Source: Butyrivibrio sp. WCD3002
GTDB lineage: Bacteria > Bacillota > Clostridia > Lachnospirales > Lachnospiraceae
Reading direction: 5' to 3'
Assembly: GCF_000424265.1 (NCBI RefSeq)
Contig: NZ_AUJO01000004.1
Span: forward strand, 62,001-126,000
Length of the DNA stretch: 64,000 bases
In this document: piece after piece, positions 1-8,030 of the stretch
Position numbering within the stretch: position 1 is the stretch's first letter
How the letters are laid out: each line of letters begins with the position of its first letter
The notes under the pieces: generated by a model
Seen by the model: the letters and a program-made list of their open reading frames with translations, nothing else
The model's database searches: none
Told to the model about the DNA's origin: nothing
Position numbers and translations under genes: made by a program

Positions 1-113
1 CTCTGAGATTTAGTTACCTTCTGATTATTAAACTGAAAGCCTGCTTCCATGCTGACTGCTTTTTTATCAAAATCGGATTCCGTTCCTGACAATGCATTTA
101 TACTTATGTTCAT
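1..113 (-). CDS. 5' end of an unrecognised protein (truncated by window edge)
   Basis: The reverse strand has a good ribosome binding site (GGAGG, spaced by ATAT from the ATG) and 37 open codons that run off the left edge. The visible N terminus starts MNISINALSGTESDF and is polar, with no signal peptide or membrane segment. It lies downstream of glgB on the same strand, behind a hairpin terminator, so it may be a separate transcription unit or receive read-through. No family is recognised from this fragment. Confidence 0.55.
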   Translation of the reverse strand, partial: MNISINALSGTESDFDKKAVSMEAGFQFNNQKVTKSQ

Positions 114-145
114 ATATCCTCCGAATGCAGGTCCATAAAAAGTAA

Positions 146-176
146 AAAAGGTGACAGACATAATCCATCACCTTTT
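146..176 (-). terminator. Terminator hairpin behind glgB
   Basis: Perfect 9-bp inverted repeat AAAAGGTGA/TCACCTTTT with a 13-nt loop. On the minus strand it is followed by a T-rich run, and it starts 35 nt past the glgB stop codon. Confidence 0.7.
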
Positions 177-210
177 ATTTCGGAATAATTATTTAATTTC
201 TAAAGAACCG

Positions 211-2250
211 TTATTTCTTCTTTTTTGTAGCAGTCTTTGCTGCCGGCTTTTTTGCCGGTGCTTTTTTAGCAGGAGCCTTCTTTACAGGCTTTTCTTCCTT
301 TCTATCCTCTACCTTTACTTCCTTTTTGGGTTCAGGCTTGGCATCAGGATTCTGGAAAACAAAAAGCTCTGCGCCATAGGGCGGAAGTGTCAAAGTAATA
401 CTGTAATCCTTGTAGTCACAAAGACCGGGCTCTGCCTTGATCTTATCCGGAACGCCACTACCGCAGCCTGCATATTTCTTATCAGCGCTGTCCAAAATGT
501 GTTTATAAACGCCCTCGAATGGAACACCAACCTTGTAATTCTGAATCTCCATAGGAGTAAAGTTAATTACGAAAAGAACATTATCCCTTCCATTGCTGGC
601 TCTTCTGTAAAAACTGAAAACACTGTGGTCCGAATCATCTGCATTGATCCACTCAAATCCACCCCAGTCATTATCAACCTCGTACAGTGCAGGATATTTC
701 CTGTAAATCTCAAGAAGGTCTCTTACAAAATCCTTCATTCCGCGATTTAAATCCTCTGCAAGGAGGAACCAGTCAAGCTCTCTTTTTTCGCTCCACTCAC
801 GCTCCTGGCCAAAATCCTGTCCCATGAAAAGAAGCTTTTTACCGCTGTGTCCAAACATATATGCATATCCGGCGCGAAGGTTAGCATACTTATCTACCTT
901 ATATCCGGGCATCTTCTCAAGCATTGAGCACTTAAGGTGTACAACCTCATCATGTGAAAGAGGAAGGATATAGTTCTCTGCATTGTTATAGCTCATTGCA
1001 AAGGTCATCATATGATGGGCACCTTTTCTGAAATACGGATCAAGCTTCATATATTCACAGAAATCATGCATCCATCCCATATTCCACTTAAATGTAAAGT
1101 TGAGACCATCCTCTTCAACAGGTGCTGTAATCTTAGGCCATGCTGTTGATTCCTCTGCGATCATCATTACCTGAGGATAGGTTCCTCTTATTACGCTGTT
1201 AAGGTGCTTGAAGAATTCGATAGCTTCGTAGTTTTTATTTCCGCCGTCTTTATTGGGAACCCACTGACCATCTCTCTTACCATAGTCAAGATAGAGCATG
1301 GAGGCTACGGCATCTACTCTGAGTCCGTCAATGTGGAACTCCTTTATCCAGAAAAGAGCATTTGCAATAAGGAAATTCTTAACCTCATGCTTTCCAAGAT
1401 TGAAAATCTTGGTACCCCAGTCAGGATGCTCTCCCTTTCTCGGATCCGGATCTTCATAAATACAGGTTCCGTCGAAGCAGCTAAGACCGAATTCATCAGG
1501 ACAGAAATGTGCGGGAACCCAGTCAAGAATGACACCGATGTTGTTTTTATGAAGAAGGTTAACAAGATACATAAAATCCGTAGGCTCGCCGTAGCGCGCT
1601 GTAGGTGCATAGTAGCCTGTTACCTGATATCCCCATGATCCGTCAAAAGGATGCTCGGCGATTCCGATAAGCTCTATATGTGTATATTTCATCTCCTTGA
1701 GATATTCGACGATTCTGTCTGCGAACTGCCTGTAATTATAGAATCCGTCTTCTGTTCCGTCAGGATGCTTCATCCATGAACCGATATGGCACTCATAAAT
1801 TGCAACAGGCTCTTTATTAATGTCCTTGCCCTTTATGGAGTCAAACCATTTTTCGTCGCTCCACTTAAATTTGGACAGATCTGTTGTTCTTGAAGCATTA
1901 CCCGGGCGAAGCTCGGCATAGTTAGCATATGGATCAGCTTTGTACAGCTTCCTTCCATCCTGAGTGTAAATCAGATATTTATATAACTCACCTGTTCCAA
2001 CTCCAGGAATAAATAACTGGTAGATACCCATATTTCCCATGCGCTGCATAGGATACATGTCCTCATCCCATCCATTGAAAGAGCCGATAACATGGACAGC
2101 TGCTGCATTTGGAGCCCAAACAGCAAAGAACATTCCTTTGACTCCGTTCTCTTCAGAAACATGTGCACCAAGCTTTTTATAAATATCGTAATGTGTTCCC
2201 TGACCGAAGAGATATTCATCCGCTTCGGAGATAAAAACTGTCTGACCCAT
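211..2250 (-). CDS. glgB: 1,4-alpha-glucan branching enzyme with Lys/Ala/Pro-rich tail
   Basis: Cytoplasmic GH13 enzyme that makes alpha-1,6 branches in glycogen. The 679-residue product has an N-terminal CBM48-like domain (about residues 35-110, with FAVWAPNAAAVHVIGSFNGW), then the catalytic barrel. Visible catalytic motifs are DGLRVDAV (nucleophile Asp313), MIAEES (acid/base Glu, about 366) and LSHDEV. The last 40 residues or so are not part of the family fold: they are Lys/Ala/Pro-rich with repeated KKAPAK units, resembling a histone H1 tail. The ATG follows AGGGGA at normal spacing. An extended -10 lies just upstream, so it is probably transcribed alone. No other glycogen genes are nearby. 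Confidence 0.95.
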   Translation of the reverse strand: MGQTVFISEADEYLFGQGTHYDIYKKLGAHVSEENGVKGMFFAVWAPNAAAVHVIGSFNGWDEDMYPMQRMGNMGIYQLFIPGVGTGELYKYLIYTQDGRKLYKADPYANYAELRPGNASRTTDLSKFKWSDEKWFDSIKGKDINKEPVAIYECHIGSWMKHPDGTEDGFYNYRQFADRIVEYLKEMKYTHIELIGIAEHPFDGSWGYQVTGYYAPTARYGEPTDFMYLVNLLHKNNIGVILDWVPAHFCPDEFGLSCFDGTCIYEDPDPRKGEHPDWGTKIFNLGKHEVKNFLIANALFWIKEFHIDGLRVDAVASMLYLDYGKRDGQWVPNKDGGNKNYEAIEFFKHLNSVIRGTYPQVMMIAEESTAWPKITAPVEEDGLNFTFKWNMGWMHDFCEYMKLDPYFRKGAHHMMTFAMSYNNAENYILPLSHDEVVHLKCSMLEKMPGYKVDKYANLRAGYAYMFGHSGKKLLFMGQDFGQEREWSEKRELDWFLLAEDLNRGMKDFVRDLLEIYRKYPALYEVDNDWGGFEWINADDSDHSVFSFYRRASNGRDNVLFVINFTPMEIQNYKVGVPFEGVYKHILDSADKKYAGCGSGVPDKIKAEPGLCDYKDYSITLTLPPYGAELFVFQNPDAKPEPKKEVKVEDRKEEKPVKKAPAKKAPAKKPAAKTATKKKK

Positions 2251-2285
2251 ATATAATTTCCCCTTGATAAGTTTATTTGTTTTAC

Positions 2286-2294
2286 ATTATAGCA
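2286..2294 (-). promoter_or_regulatory. Extended -10 promoter element for glgB
   Basis: The minus strand reads TGCTATAAT, a perfect extended -10, 36 nt before the glgB start codon. The -35 position falls in the preceding terminator and does not match TTGACA, as expected for an extended -10 promoter. Confidence 0.5.
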
Positions 2295-2297
2295 CAA

Positions 2298-2332
2298 AAA
2301 AAGGACAGACCACATTAATGGCTGTCCTTTTT
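2298..2332 (-). terminator. Terminator of the TPR/acidic protein gene
   Basis: An 11-bp perfect stem, AAAAAGGACAG/CTGTCCTTTTT, with a 13-nt loop. The minus strand continues with more T. It starts 4 nt past the stop codon of the gene ending at 2336. Confidence 0.85.
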
Positions 2333-2335
2333 GAA

Positions 2336-5300
2336 TTAATGAAGGAAATCTTTTTCTCTAAGAATGATCATGTCATCCTCATCGAAACGCTTTCTGAAGA
2401 TAACATCCACAACGTGACCAACAGAAGCTTTATCTGCGTAGTAGATAGCATCATCTACCATTTCCTTAACCTCAGAAACAGTAACCTCATGATCTACGGT
2501 CTGACGTTCACTGATTTTCTGATGCAGTGCAAGGATTCCCAGGTTATCTATTACATGCTCCTTTTCAAGTGCATACTGCTTAGCATAAGAAACAAGAGAA
2601 TCGTCATCAAGGGCTTCAATATCAACACGTACATTAAAGCACTTCTTAAGATCCGGATATTTATCAAGAAGTCTGTCTATATCATCCTTCGTATCCTCTA
2701 TGATAACAATATAGCCTTTATTCTCTATCTGGAGCTGCTTGAGAATTGTAGCTACCGTATCCTCCTTAAGATCTGCTGCCCTTCTGATGATAAGAGCACC
2801 ATTTACAATCTTTTCAAAGATGGTACTTACGGATTTCTTATTCAGCGTTATAGCGCTGATCATTGCAACCTTACCTGAGAAGTTTGAATCTGTAGCCTGT
2901 ACTGCTTTGATAAGTCCCTTTGCAAGGCTTACCGTTCCTGCACCCTCTTCACCTGTTACAATGGCATTGTTGGTATATGCTGCCATACTGAGATTATCGA
3001 TGGCTTCAATAATCTGCTTTCTGGACTTGCGATGCTGAATATAGGGTCCAAAGAGCTCTTTTTCTTCGGGAGTCATGACTCTGACTCTTGTTTCGAGGGC
3101 TTTGTCCTCCTTTTCGTCAGTATCATCTTCCCCTGCCTTCACCTTAACTCTTTCTTTAGGTGCAGGTTCTTCCTCTTTTGAGGGTTCTTCATCGATCTCA
3201 GCAGTTTTCTCTTCTTCTACTTCTTCTGAAGCTTCTGTGTCTTCAGTCTCTTTTGCTTCAGCTAAAGTGTCATCCTCCTGATCCTGCCGACTTTCGGATT
3301 CTGCTTCCTCAAGCTCACTTACTGCTTTCTCTACTTCAGCGCTTTCTATCTCAGTGGTTTCCCCAAGATCCACCTCGGCTGCATCCACATCTGCTTCCGC
3401 TGTATAAACAAGCTCATGAAGTCCGTTGTCCTGTACAGTATCCTCGTAGCTTTCCTCTTCCGGATATTCACCCTCGTCAATATCCTCATCATCAGGATAA
3501 TCTTCCATGAGTTCTTCTTCGTTATAGAATTCTTCCTCCTCCGGAAGTTCCTCAGGCTCTGTTTCTTCAGGCACATCCTCCTGCTCGGAGATAGTATTGG
3601 CAAATTCCAGATCTTCGCCTGTTATCTGTACCATGGACTGGGTGTTCTGCAAATCCTCCATGGGAACAATATCCTGGCTGCTTTCGGGTTCCTCGGGCTC
3701 GGGCATAAGGACCTCTTTTATCTGAGGCTCTTCTGCTTCTTCCATCTCTTCTTCCAAGAGAGGTTTTGCTGCCGTCTCATCAAAATCCTTAAAGAGCTCA
3801 CCGGTTTCGGATGCCACCAGCTTTTTAACATTGTCGAGCTGCTGCTTTTGCTGATCCTTCTTGTAGCTTTCCCAGTCGCTCATAAAGTCACCGATACTGA
3901 TCTGACCGGTAATCTGCTGTTCAACCTGCTTCTGCTCATCGATAGCCATACTGATCTGACCATCATATTCCTGAGAGAGCATCTTATCAAAATGGTTATT
4001 TACCTGATAGCGTACATTAGGCTTTATTACTGCACCGGGAACTTCATCCTGAAGTGGTTCATCAGTGAAAACCGCTCCCTTATAAAGTGCATGCTCATTT
4101 AGTGTAGCTGCCGCAATGTTAGCTACTATCTCTTTATCTTTAAGCTCGTCTGCAAGAGACGTCTTTATAATTGGTGTACTCTCTGTCTGCGCTGTCGGCT
4201 CAGAATAAGGCTGTTTATCCTCGTAGAATACCTCTGACATGGATGGAGCAGACTGGATGTCAATGGTGTCTGTAGTATCATACATCTCACCTGCATCATC
4301 GGCTTCCGGCTCATCATGTACTACCTTAGGCCCGTTGGCATCAGCAAAAAGCGCAGCTTCAGGGCTGTCTATCAATACCTCTTTAAGATTCTCTGCGATC
4401 TCCTTTTGAAGATCCACGGTATTATAATCACCTACATTAACGGTAGGAACCTCATATTCGGGTCTTGCCTCTACAGTATCCTGTATCTGCTGAACCTCTT
4501 CGGCGCCCCATAACTGAGTTTCCTGATTATAAACACTATCAGATGTATCGCTTGGCTGCTGCTCAACATATTCAACTGTATTACCAATTATCTGAGTTGG
4601 ACTGTCATTTATGTCATTCTCCTGAGAATACTCCTGTACATTCTGGTAATTCTCAGAAACGGCCTCGTTTACTTCATCTGTTTTCATCTCAGCCGTATCC
4701 GCTTTAGCAAGGTCACCTGCTTCAAAATCTTCCGGAACCTGCGGAAGCTCCTTGGTAGGTGTCTTAGAACCTTCCTGAACATCGCGGCCAATTGCAGGCG
4801 AAGGCATCTCAGGAGCACTAATCGTGCCACCGGTTGCAGCTTTATACTGTGCATAAACTGCCTTCTGTTCAGGCGAAAGGGGCTCATGAAGTGCCTTAAG
4901 CTCGAGAGCCTTTATTACATATCTGCCCTCTCTCATATAAAGGAAAAGCTCATCACATTCTTCTATACATTCAGTTGTAAGACCGACTCTGTGGTAAAGA
5001 TATGCCAGTTCGTAGGCCCACTTCTCGTTGTAATCGTGCTTTTTATATTCCTCAAGAACAGCTATACGTTCCTCTAGGCTGACTTCCTGCGCTTCATAAA
5101 GCTTGTACTGCAATATGTACCTGGCAGTATTTCTGGGCGCAAGTCTTACAAATTCTTTATAATATTCAACAGCCTGGACAAATTCGCCCATGGCAATAGC
5201 GAGTTCACACAGGGAGTAAACTATCTCTCTTCGTGTAGGACTCCTGTCATATGCAAGAAGCAGAATATCTCTACTCTCCTCCAGCCTTCTGTTTACTTTG

Positions 5301-5449
5301 TACAGATCACTTATAGCACAAAGCATACCGACACTCTTAACCCTCTTCCAGTCAATTGTGTCGGCTATCTTAACGGCATCAGCATAACGCTGTGCTTTTA
5401 TTAGCGATTTAATCTCCTCAGCTCTGATTTTGTATTCTGTTTTATCCAA
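2336..5449 (-). CDS. Large TPR protein with acidic disordered middle and degenerate AAA-like C-terminal domain
   Basis: 1037 residues, no recognised family name. Residues 1-200 are helical repeats of TPR character. About 210-790 is low-complexity and extremely acidic (runs such as [14 protein letters not shown]), likely disordered. Residues 795-1037 look like an AAA ATPase fold: [14 protein letters not shown] at 832 sits where a Walker A loop would be but lacks the Lys-Ser/Thr pair, and GYIVIIED near 912 resembles Walker B. The domain may bind nucleotide poorly or not at all. There is no signal peptide or membrane segment. The start is TTG, chosen because GAGGG lies 7 nt upstream. A strong promoter and its own terminator make it monocistronic. 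Confidence 0.8.
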   Translation of the reverse strand: MDKTEYKIRAEEIKSLIKAQRYADAVKIADTIDWKRVKSVGMLCAISDLYKVNRRLEESRDILLLAYDRSPTRREIVYSLCELAIAMGEFVQAVEYYKEFVRLAPRNTARYILQYKLYEAQEVSLEERIAVLEEYKKHDYNEKWAYELAYLYHRVGLTTECIEECDELFLYMREGRYVIKALELKALHEPLSPEQKAVYAQYKAATGGTISAPEMPSPAIGRDVQEGSKTPTKELPQVPEDFEAGDLAKADTAEMKTDEVNEAVSENYQNVQEYSQENDINDSPTQIIGNTVEYVEQQPSDTSDSVYNQETQLWGAEEVQQIQDTVEARPEYEVPTVNVGDYNTVDLQKEIAENLKEVLIDSPEAALFADANGPKVVHDEPEADDAGEMYDTTDTIDIQSAPSMSEVFYEDKQPYSEPTAQTESTPIIKTSLADELKDKEIVANIAAATLNEHALYKGAVFTDEPLQDEVPGAVIKPNVRYQVNNHFDKMLSQEYDGQISMAIDEQKQVEQQITGQISIGDFMSDWESYKKDQQKQQLDNVKKLVASETGELFKDFDETAAKPLLEEEMEEAEEPQIKEVLMPEPEEPESSQDIVPMEDLQNTQSMVQITGEDLEFANTISEQEDVPEETEPEELPEEEEFYNEEELMEDYPDDEDIDEGEYPEEESYEDTVQDNGLHELVYTAEADVDAAEVDLGETTEIESAEVEKAVSELEEAESESRQDQEDDTLAEAKETEDTEASEEVEEEKTAEIDEEPSKEEEPAPKERVKVKAGEDDTDEKEDKALETRVRVMTPEEKELFGPYIQHRKSRKQIIEAIDNLSMAAYTNNAIVTGEEGAGTVSLAKGLIKAVQATDSNFSGKVAMISAITLNKKSVSTIFEKIVNGALIIRRAADLKEDTVATILKQLQIENKGYIVIIEDTKDDIDRLLDKYPDLKKCFNVRVDIEALDDDSLVSYAKQYALEKEHVIDNLGILALHQKISERQTVDHEVTVSEVKEMVDDAIYYADKASVGHVVDVIFRKRFDEDDMIILREKDFLH

Positions 5450-5491
5450 AATATTGCCCTCTAAAACTTTTTCATACTATATCTAGTGTAA

Positions 5492-5520
5492 ATTTTAGCA
5501 TAGCATACTATTGATGTCAA
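5492..5520 (-). promoter_or_regulatory. Strong sigma-A promoter of the TPR/acidic protein gene
   Basis: Minus strand TTGACA, 17-bp spacer, TAAAAT, with TGC before the -10 (extended). The -10 lies 42 nt upstream of the TTG start codon at 5449. Confidence 0.85.
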
Positions 5521-5532
5521 AAAAGTATAACG

Positions 5533-5559
5533 AAAAAACCGCGAAAATACGCGGGTTTT
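5533..5559 (-). terminator. Terminator of the rsmA-tatD operon
   Basis: The minus strand forms a CCGCG/CGCGG stem, extended by A/T pairs, and ends in a TTTTTT run, 8 nt past the tatD stop. Confidence 0.8.
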
Positions 5560-5566
5560 AATGATT

Positions 5567-6331
5567 TTATATTCTATAAAGTCGTTTTGCGTTTGATGTT
5601 GTTATATCCATAACTTCATCTGGTGTTAATCCCTTAATTTCTGCAATCTTTTCCACCACATAAGGCAGGTAAAGTGAAGAATTGCGCTTTCCTCTGTAGG
5701 GCTCCGGGGCAAGGTATGGAGAATCCGTTTCTATTACAATCTGTTCAATAGGAGCATATTCCACAACTTCCCTTAGCTTCTTGCCGTTTTTAAAGGTAAT
5801 AACGCCGCCGACACCGATGAAAAAGCCCATGTTAAGATATTCTCTGGCCATCTCCACAGAGTATGAAAAGCAGTGGATGTCTCCACCGATTTCCTCTGCC
5901 TTCATGGCCTTCATGATATCCAGGGTATCCTTTGCAGCATCTCTTGAGTGAATAATCACAGGAAGCTTAACGTCCCTTGCCATCTGAAGCTGAGCCTCAA
6001 ACCATTTCTTCTGAACATCCTTTGGAGGTTCGTCGTAGTGATAGTCGAGTCCAATCTCGCCAACGGCAACGGCCTTCTCGTAGGAGCACTGATTCTTTAG
6101 CCATGAAAGCTCTTCCTCATCCATCTCAGCGCAGTCACTTGGATGAACACCGATTGTGGTATATATAAACGGATATTTTTTGCAGAGCTCAAGGGACTGT
6201 TCTACAGTCTTTTTACTGGCTGTTGCATTTACTATTAAGCCAATTCCGTTCTCGTTCATGGATGATAAAAGTTCATCCCTGTCTGTATCAAATGCCTCAT
6301 CATCATAATGGGCGTGGGTTTCAAAAATCAT
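5567..6331 (-). CDS. tatD: TatD-family metal-dependent deoxyribonuclease
   Basis: 254 residues, the usual size for TatD-family hydrolases, cytoplasmic enzymes that cut DNA with two divalent metals. Metal-binding motifs are all present: ETHAHYDD near the N terminus (HxH), GEIGLDYHYDEPP, VIHSRDA, DIHCFS and ETDSPYLAPEPYRG. Its ATG overlaps the rsmA stop by one base (TAATG on the minus strand), so the two genes are translationally coupled. A terminator follows directly. This tatD-rsmA pairing is common in Firmicutes. Confidence 0.93.
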   Translation of the reverse strand: MIFETHAHYDDEAFDTDRDELLSSMNENGIGLIVNATASKKTVEQSLELCKKYPFIYTTIGVHPSDCAEMDEEELSWLKNQCSYEKAVAVGEIGLDYHYDEPPKDVQKKWFEAQLQMARDVKLPVIIHSRDAAKDTLDIMKAMKAEEIGGDIHCFSYSVEMAREYLNMGFFIGVGGVITFKNGKKLREVVEYAPIEQIVIETDSPYLAPEPYRGKRNSSLYLPYVVEKIAEIKGLTPDEVMDITTSNAKRLYRI

Positions 6332-7212
6332 TATTTATCTCCGGTCTTATTTACTAGTGGATATAAGAGGTTTGAAAGCTCTGCGAATTCTGCAAGGCTG
6401 AGCTTTTCGCCTCTTACTGAGGGATTAAGTCCCATCTTGGAGAGGGCATCTGTGACCTGCTCTCTGTTAATACCAATATTTCCGTTCGCTACGCCATTGG
6501 AGAGGGTCTTTCTTCTCTGGGCGAAGGCTGAGCGGATAACTGAAAACATAAATTTGGAATCAGCTACTTCAACAGGGGGCTCTTTGTGACACTTTAAGTG
6601 GATTACCGCAGAATCCACTCCGGGCTGCGGAATGAATGAGCTTGGCGGTACTACCTGCACAAGTGAAGGCTCAGTATAATACTGAACCGCCAGAGAAAGT
6701 GCACCGTAATCCTTTGATCCCGGCCTTTCTGCCATTCTGTCTGCAACTTCCTTCTGAACCATTACAGTTATGCTGTCTATCGGAAGTTCACTCTCTAAAA
6801 GTCTCATGAGAATTGGAGTAGTGATATAGTATGGAAGATTTGCTACTACCTTTATGGGCTTTCCTCCATTTTCTTCCTGAACAATGCTCTCTATGTCGAC
6901 CTTCAAAATGTCCTGATTGATAACCTTAACGTTATCGTATTCAGAAAGGGTATCTTCAAGAATCGGAATAAGCATTCTGTCGATTTCCACAGCTATTACT
7001 TTTCCAGCGCTCTCAGCTATATACTGAGTCATGGTTCCGATTCCCGGGCCGATTTCAAGGACAGTATCTTCCTTTGTGACGCCTGCTGCCTCAACGGTTC
7101 TGCTGAGGGCACTGTCATCAATTAGGAAATTCTGTCCGAATTTCTTCTGTATACTCAGATTATATTTTTCTATAACCGCCCTTGTTCCGGACACACATCC
7201 AAGTGTTGGCAT
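6331..7212 (-). CDS. rsmA: 16S rRNA dimethyladenosine transferase
   Basis: KsgA/RsmA methylates two adjacent adenines in the 3'-terminal helix of 16S rRNA during 30S assembly. SAM-binding motifs are clear (VLEIGPGIGTMTQYIAE, VIAVEIDRM), as is the adenine-binding NLPYYITTPILMRLL. I place the start at 7212 (MPTLGCVSGTRAVIEKYNL), because GGAG lies 8 nt upstream. The frame stays open a further 17 codons without a better ribosome binding site. The product is then 293 residues, normal for the family. It is the first gene of a two-gene operon with tatD. Confidence 0.95.
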   Translation of the reverse strand: MPTLGCVSGTRAVIEKYNLSIQKKFGQNFLIDDSALSRTVEAAGVTKEDTVLEIGPGIGTMTQYIAESAGKVIAVEIDRMLIPILEDTLSEYDNVKVINQDILKVDIESIVQEENGGKPIKVVANLPYYITTPILMRLLESELPIDSITVMVQKEVADRMAERPGSKDYGALSLAVQYYTEPSLVQVVPPSSFIPQPGVDSAVIHLKCHKEPPVEVADSKFMFSVIRSAFAQRRKTLSNGVANGNIGINREQVTDALSKMGLNPSVRGEKLSLAEFAELSNLLYPLVNKTGDK

Positions 7213-7254
7213 AATACATCTCCATCGAATAACACATTTTAATGAATCAATTTC

Positions 7255-7284
7255 ATTATACACTATATATTTATTTCCGTTTAA
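7255..7284 (-). promoter_or_regulatory. Probable promoter of rsmA-tatD
   Basis: Minus strand TTAAAC, 18-bp spacer, TATAAT. The -10 is perfect and the -35 weak. It lies between the nrdG terminator and rsmA. Confidence 0.5.
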
Positions 7285-7290
7285 AAGTCA

Positions 7291-7315
7291 AAACCGAGAG
7301 CCTGGCTCCCGGTTT
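7291..7315 (-). terminator. Terminator of nrdG
   Basis: An 11-bp stem (AAACCGGGAGC/GCTCTCGGTTT with one G-T pair), 3-nt loop, then TTTTGACTTTT on the minus strand, 25 nt past the nrdG stop. Confidence 0.85.
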
Positions 7316-7339
7316 CAAAATTTGTGCAATAAACTTTTT

Positions 7340-7873
7340 TCAGTCATCATTATGCTCTGATAGAACTATATTGCCCTCTTCAAGGGTTTTAGGCACATCG
7401 ATGATTCTCTGATTGGATGAGCCTCTGAACTTAAGTGATATATTCTTAAGATCAAGCTTAAACTCACCGTCCACAAGAACATCTATCATTGAAAGAATGG
7501 TATCTGTGTCATCGCAGTGGCAGCGGGCATTGTTTTTATCTGTAAGTTCTTCCCATACATAACCTGAATAAACCCAGATAGTTTTGTCTGGAAGTTCTTT
7601 TTTGATGCGCTCGATGAAAGGGCGAAGAGCCTTCTGATTAACAACCTCCATGGGTTCGCCTCCAAGGATTGTAAGACCTGTTACATAGACGGGACGAAGG
7701 GATTCAATGATCTCATCCTCTACTTCCTTGGTGAAGGGCTTTCCAAAATTGAAGTCCCAGGTCTCCTCGTTGAAGCAACCCTTACAATGGTGGGTACATC
7801 CTGAAACAAAAAGTGATGTTCTTACACCAACTCCGTTTGCAATATCAGTGGTTTTAATTTCGCCGTAATTCAT
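7340..7873 (-). CDS. nrdG: Anaerobic ribonucleotide reductase activating protein (radical SAM)
   Basis: NrdG reduces SAM through a [4Fe-4S] cluster and installs the glycyl radical on NrdD. The cluster motif is SGCTHHCKGC (Cys26, Cys30, Cys33 with the start used here), followed by TILGGEPME. The product is 177 residues. I take the ATG at 7873 because AAGAGG precedes it and the protein then starts MNYGEIKTTDI as in the family; the frame runs upstream to 8104 but that stretch overlaps the nrdD end and is not family-like. It is the second gene after nrdD, with a 157-bp gap that holds a hairpin. Confidence 0.94.
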   Translation of the reverse strand: MNYGEIKTTDIANGVGVRTSLFVSGCTHHCKGCFNEETWDFNFGKPFTKEVEDEIIESLRPVYVTGLTILGGEPMEVVNQKALRPFIERIKKELPDKTIWVYSGYVWEELTDKNNARCHCDDTDTILSMIDVLVDGEFKLDLKNISLKFRGSSNQRIIDVPKTLEEGNIVLSEHNDD

Positions 7874-7913
7874 AAATTTCCTCTTATTTATACTACTTAT
7901 TTTAAGGTTTAGA

Positions 7914-7939
7914 AAGGAGCTACCATTTGATAGCTCCTT
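7914..7939 (-). repeat. Hairpin between nrdD and nrdG
   Basis: Perfect 9-bp inverted repeat AAGGAGCTA/TAGCTCCTT with an 8-nt loop, 41 nt upstream of nrdG. No T-run follows on the minus strand, so it is more likely an mRNA processing or stability element than a terminator. It may set the ratio of NrdD to NrdG. Confidence 0.5.
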
Positions 7940-8030
7940 CTCCCCATTTTTAATATACCTTTTTCTCCTCCCTGATCCACCGAAATACTTCGGCCGCTCC
8001 GAATCAAAAGGGATTCTATGGCAACATGCA

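Noticed and set aside
3075-4102. Long plus-strand reading frames opposite the acidic protein gene
   Set aside because: They are antisense images of GAA/GAG-rich codons, giving Leu/Ser-rich low-complexity products without ribosome binding sites.
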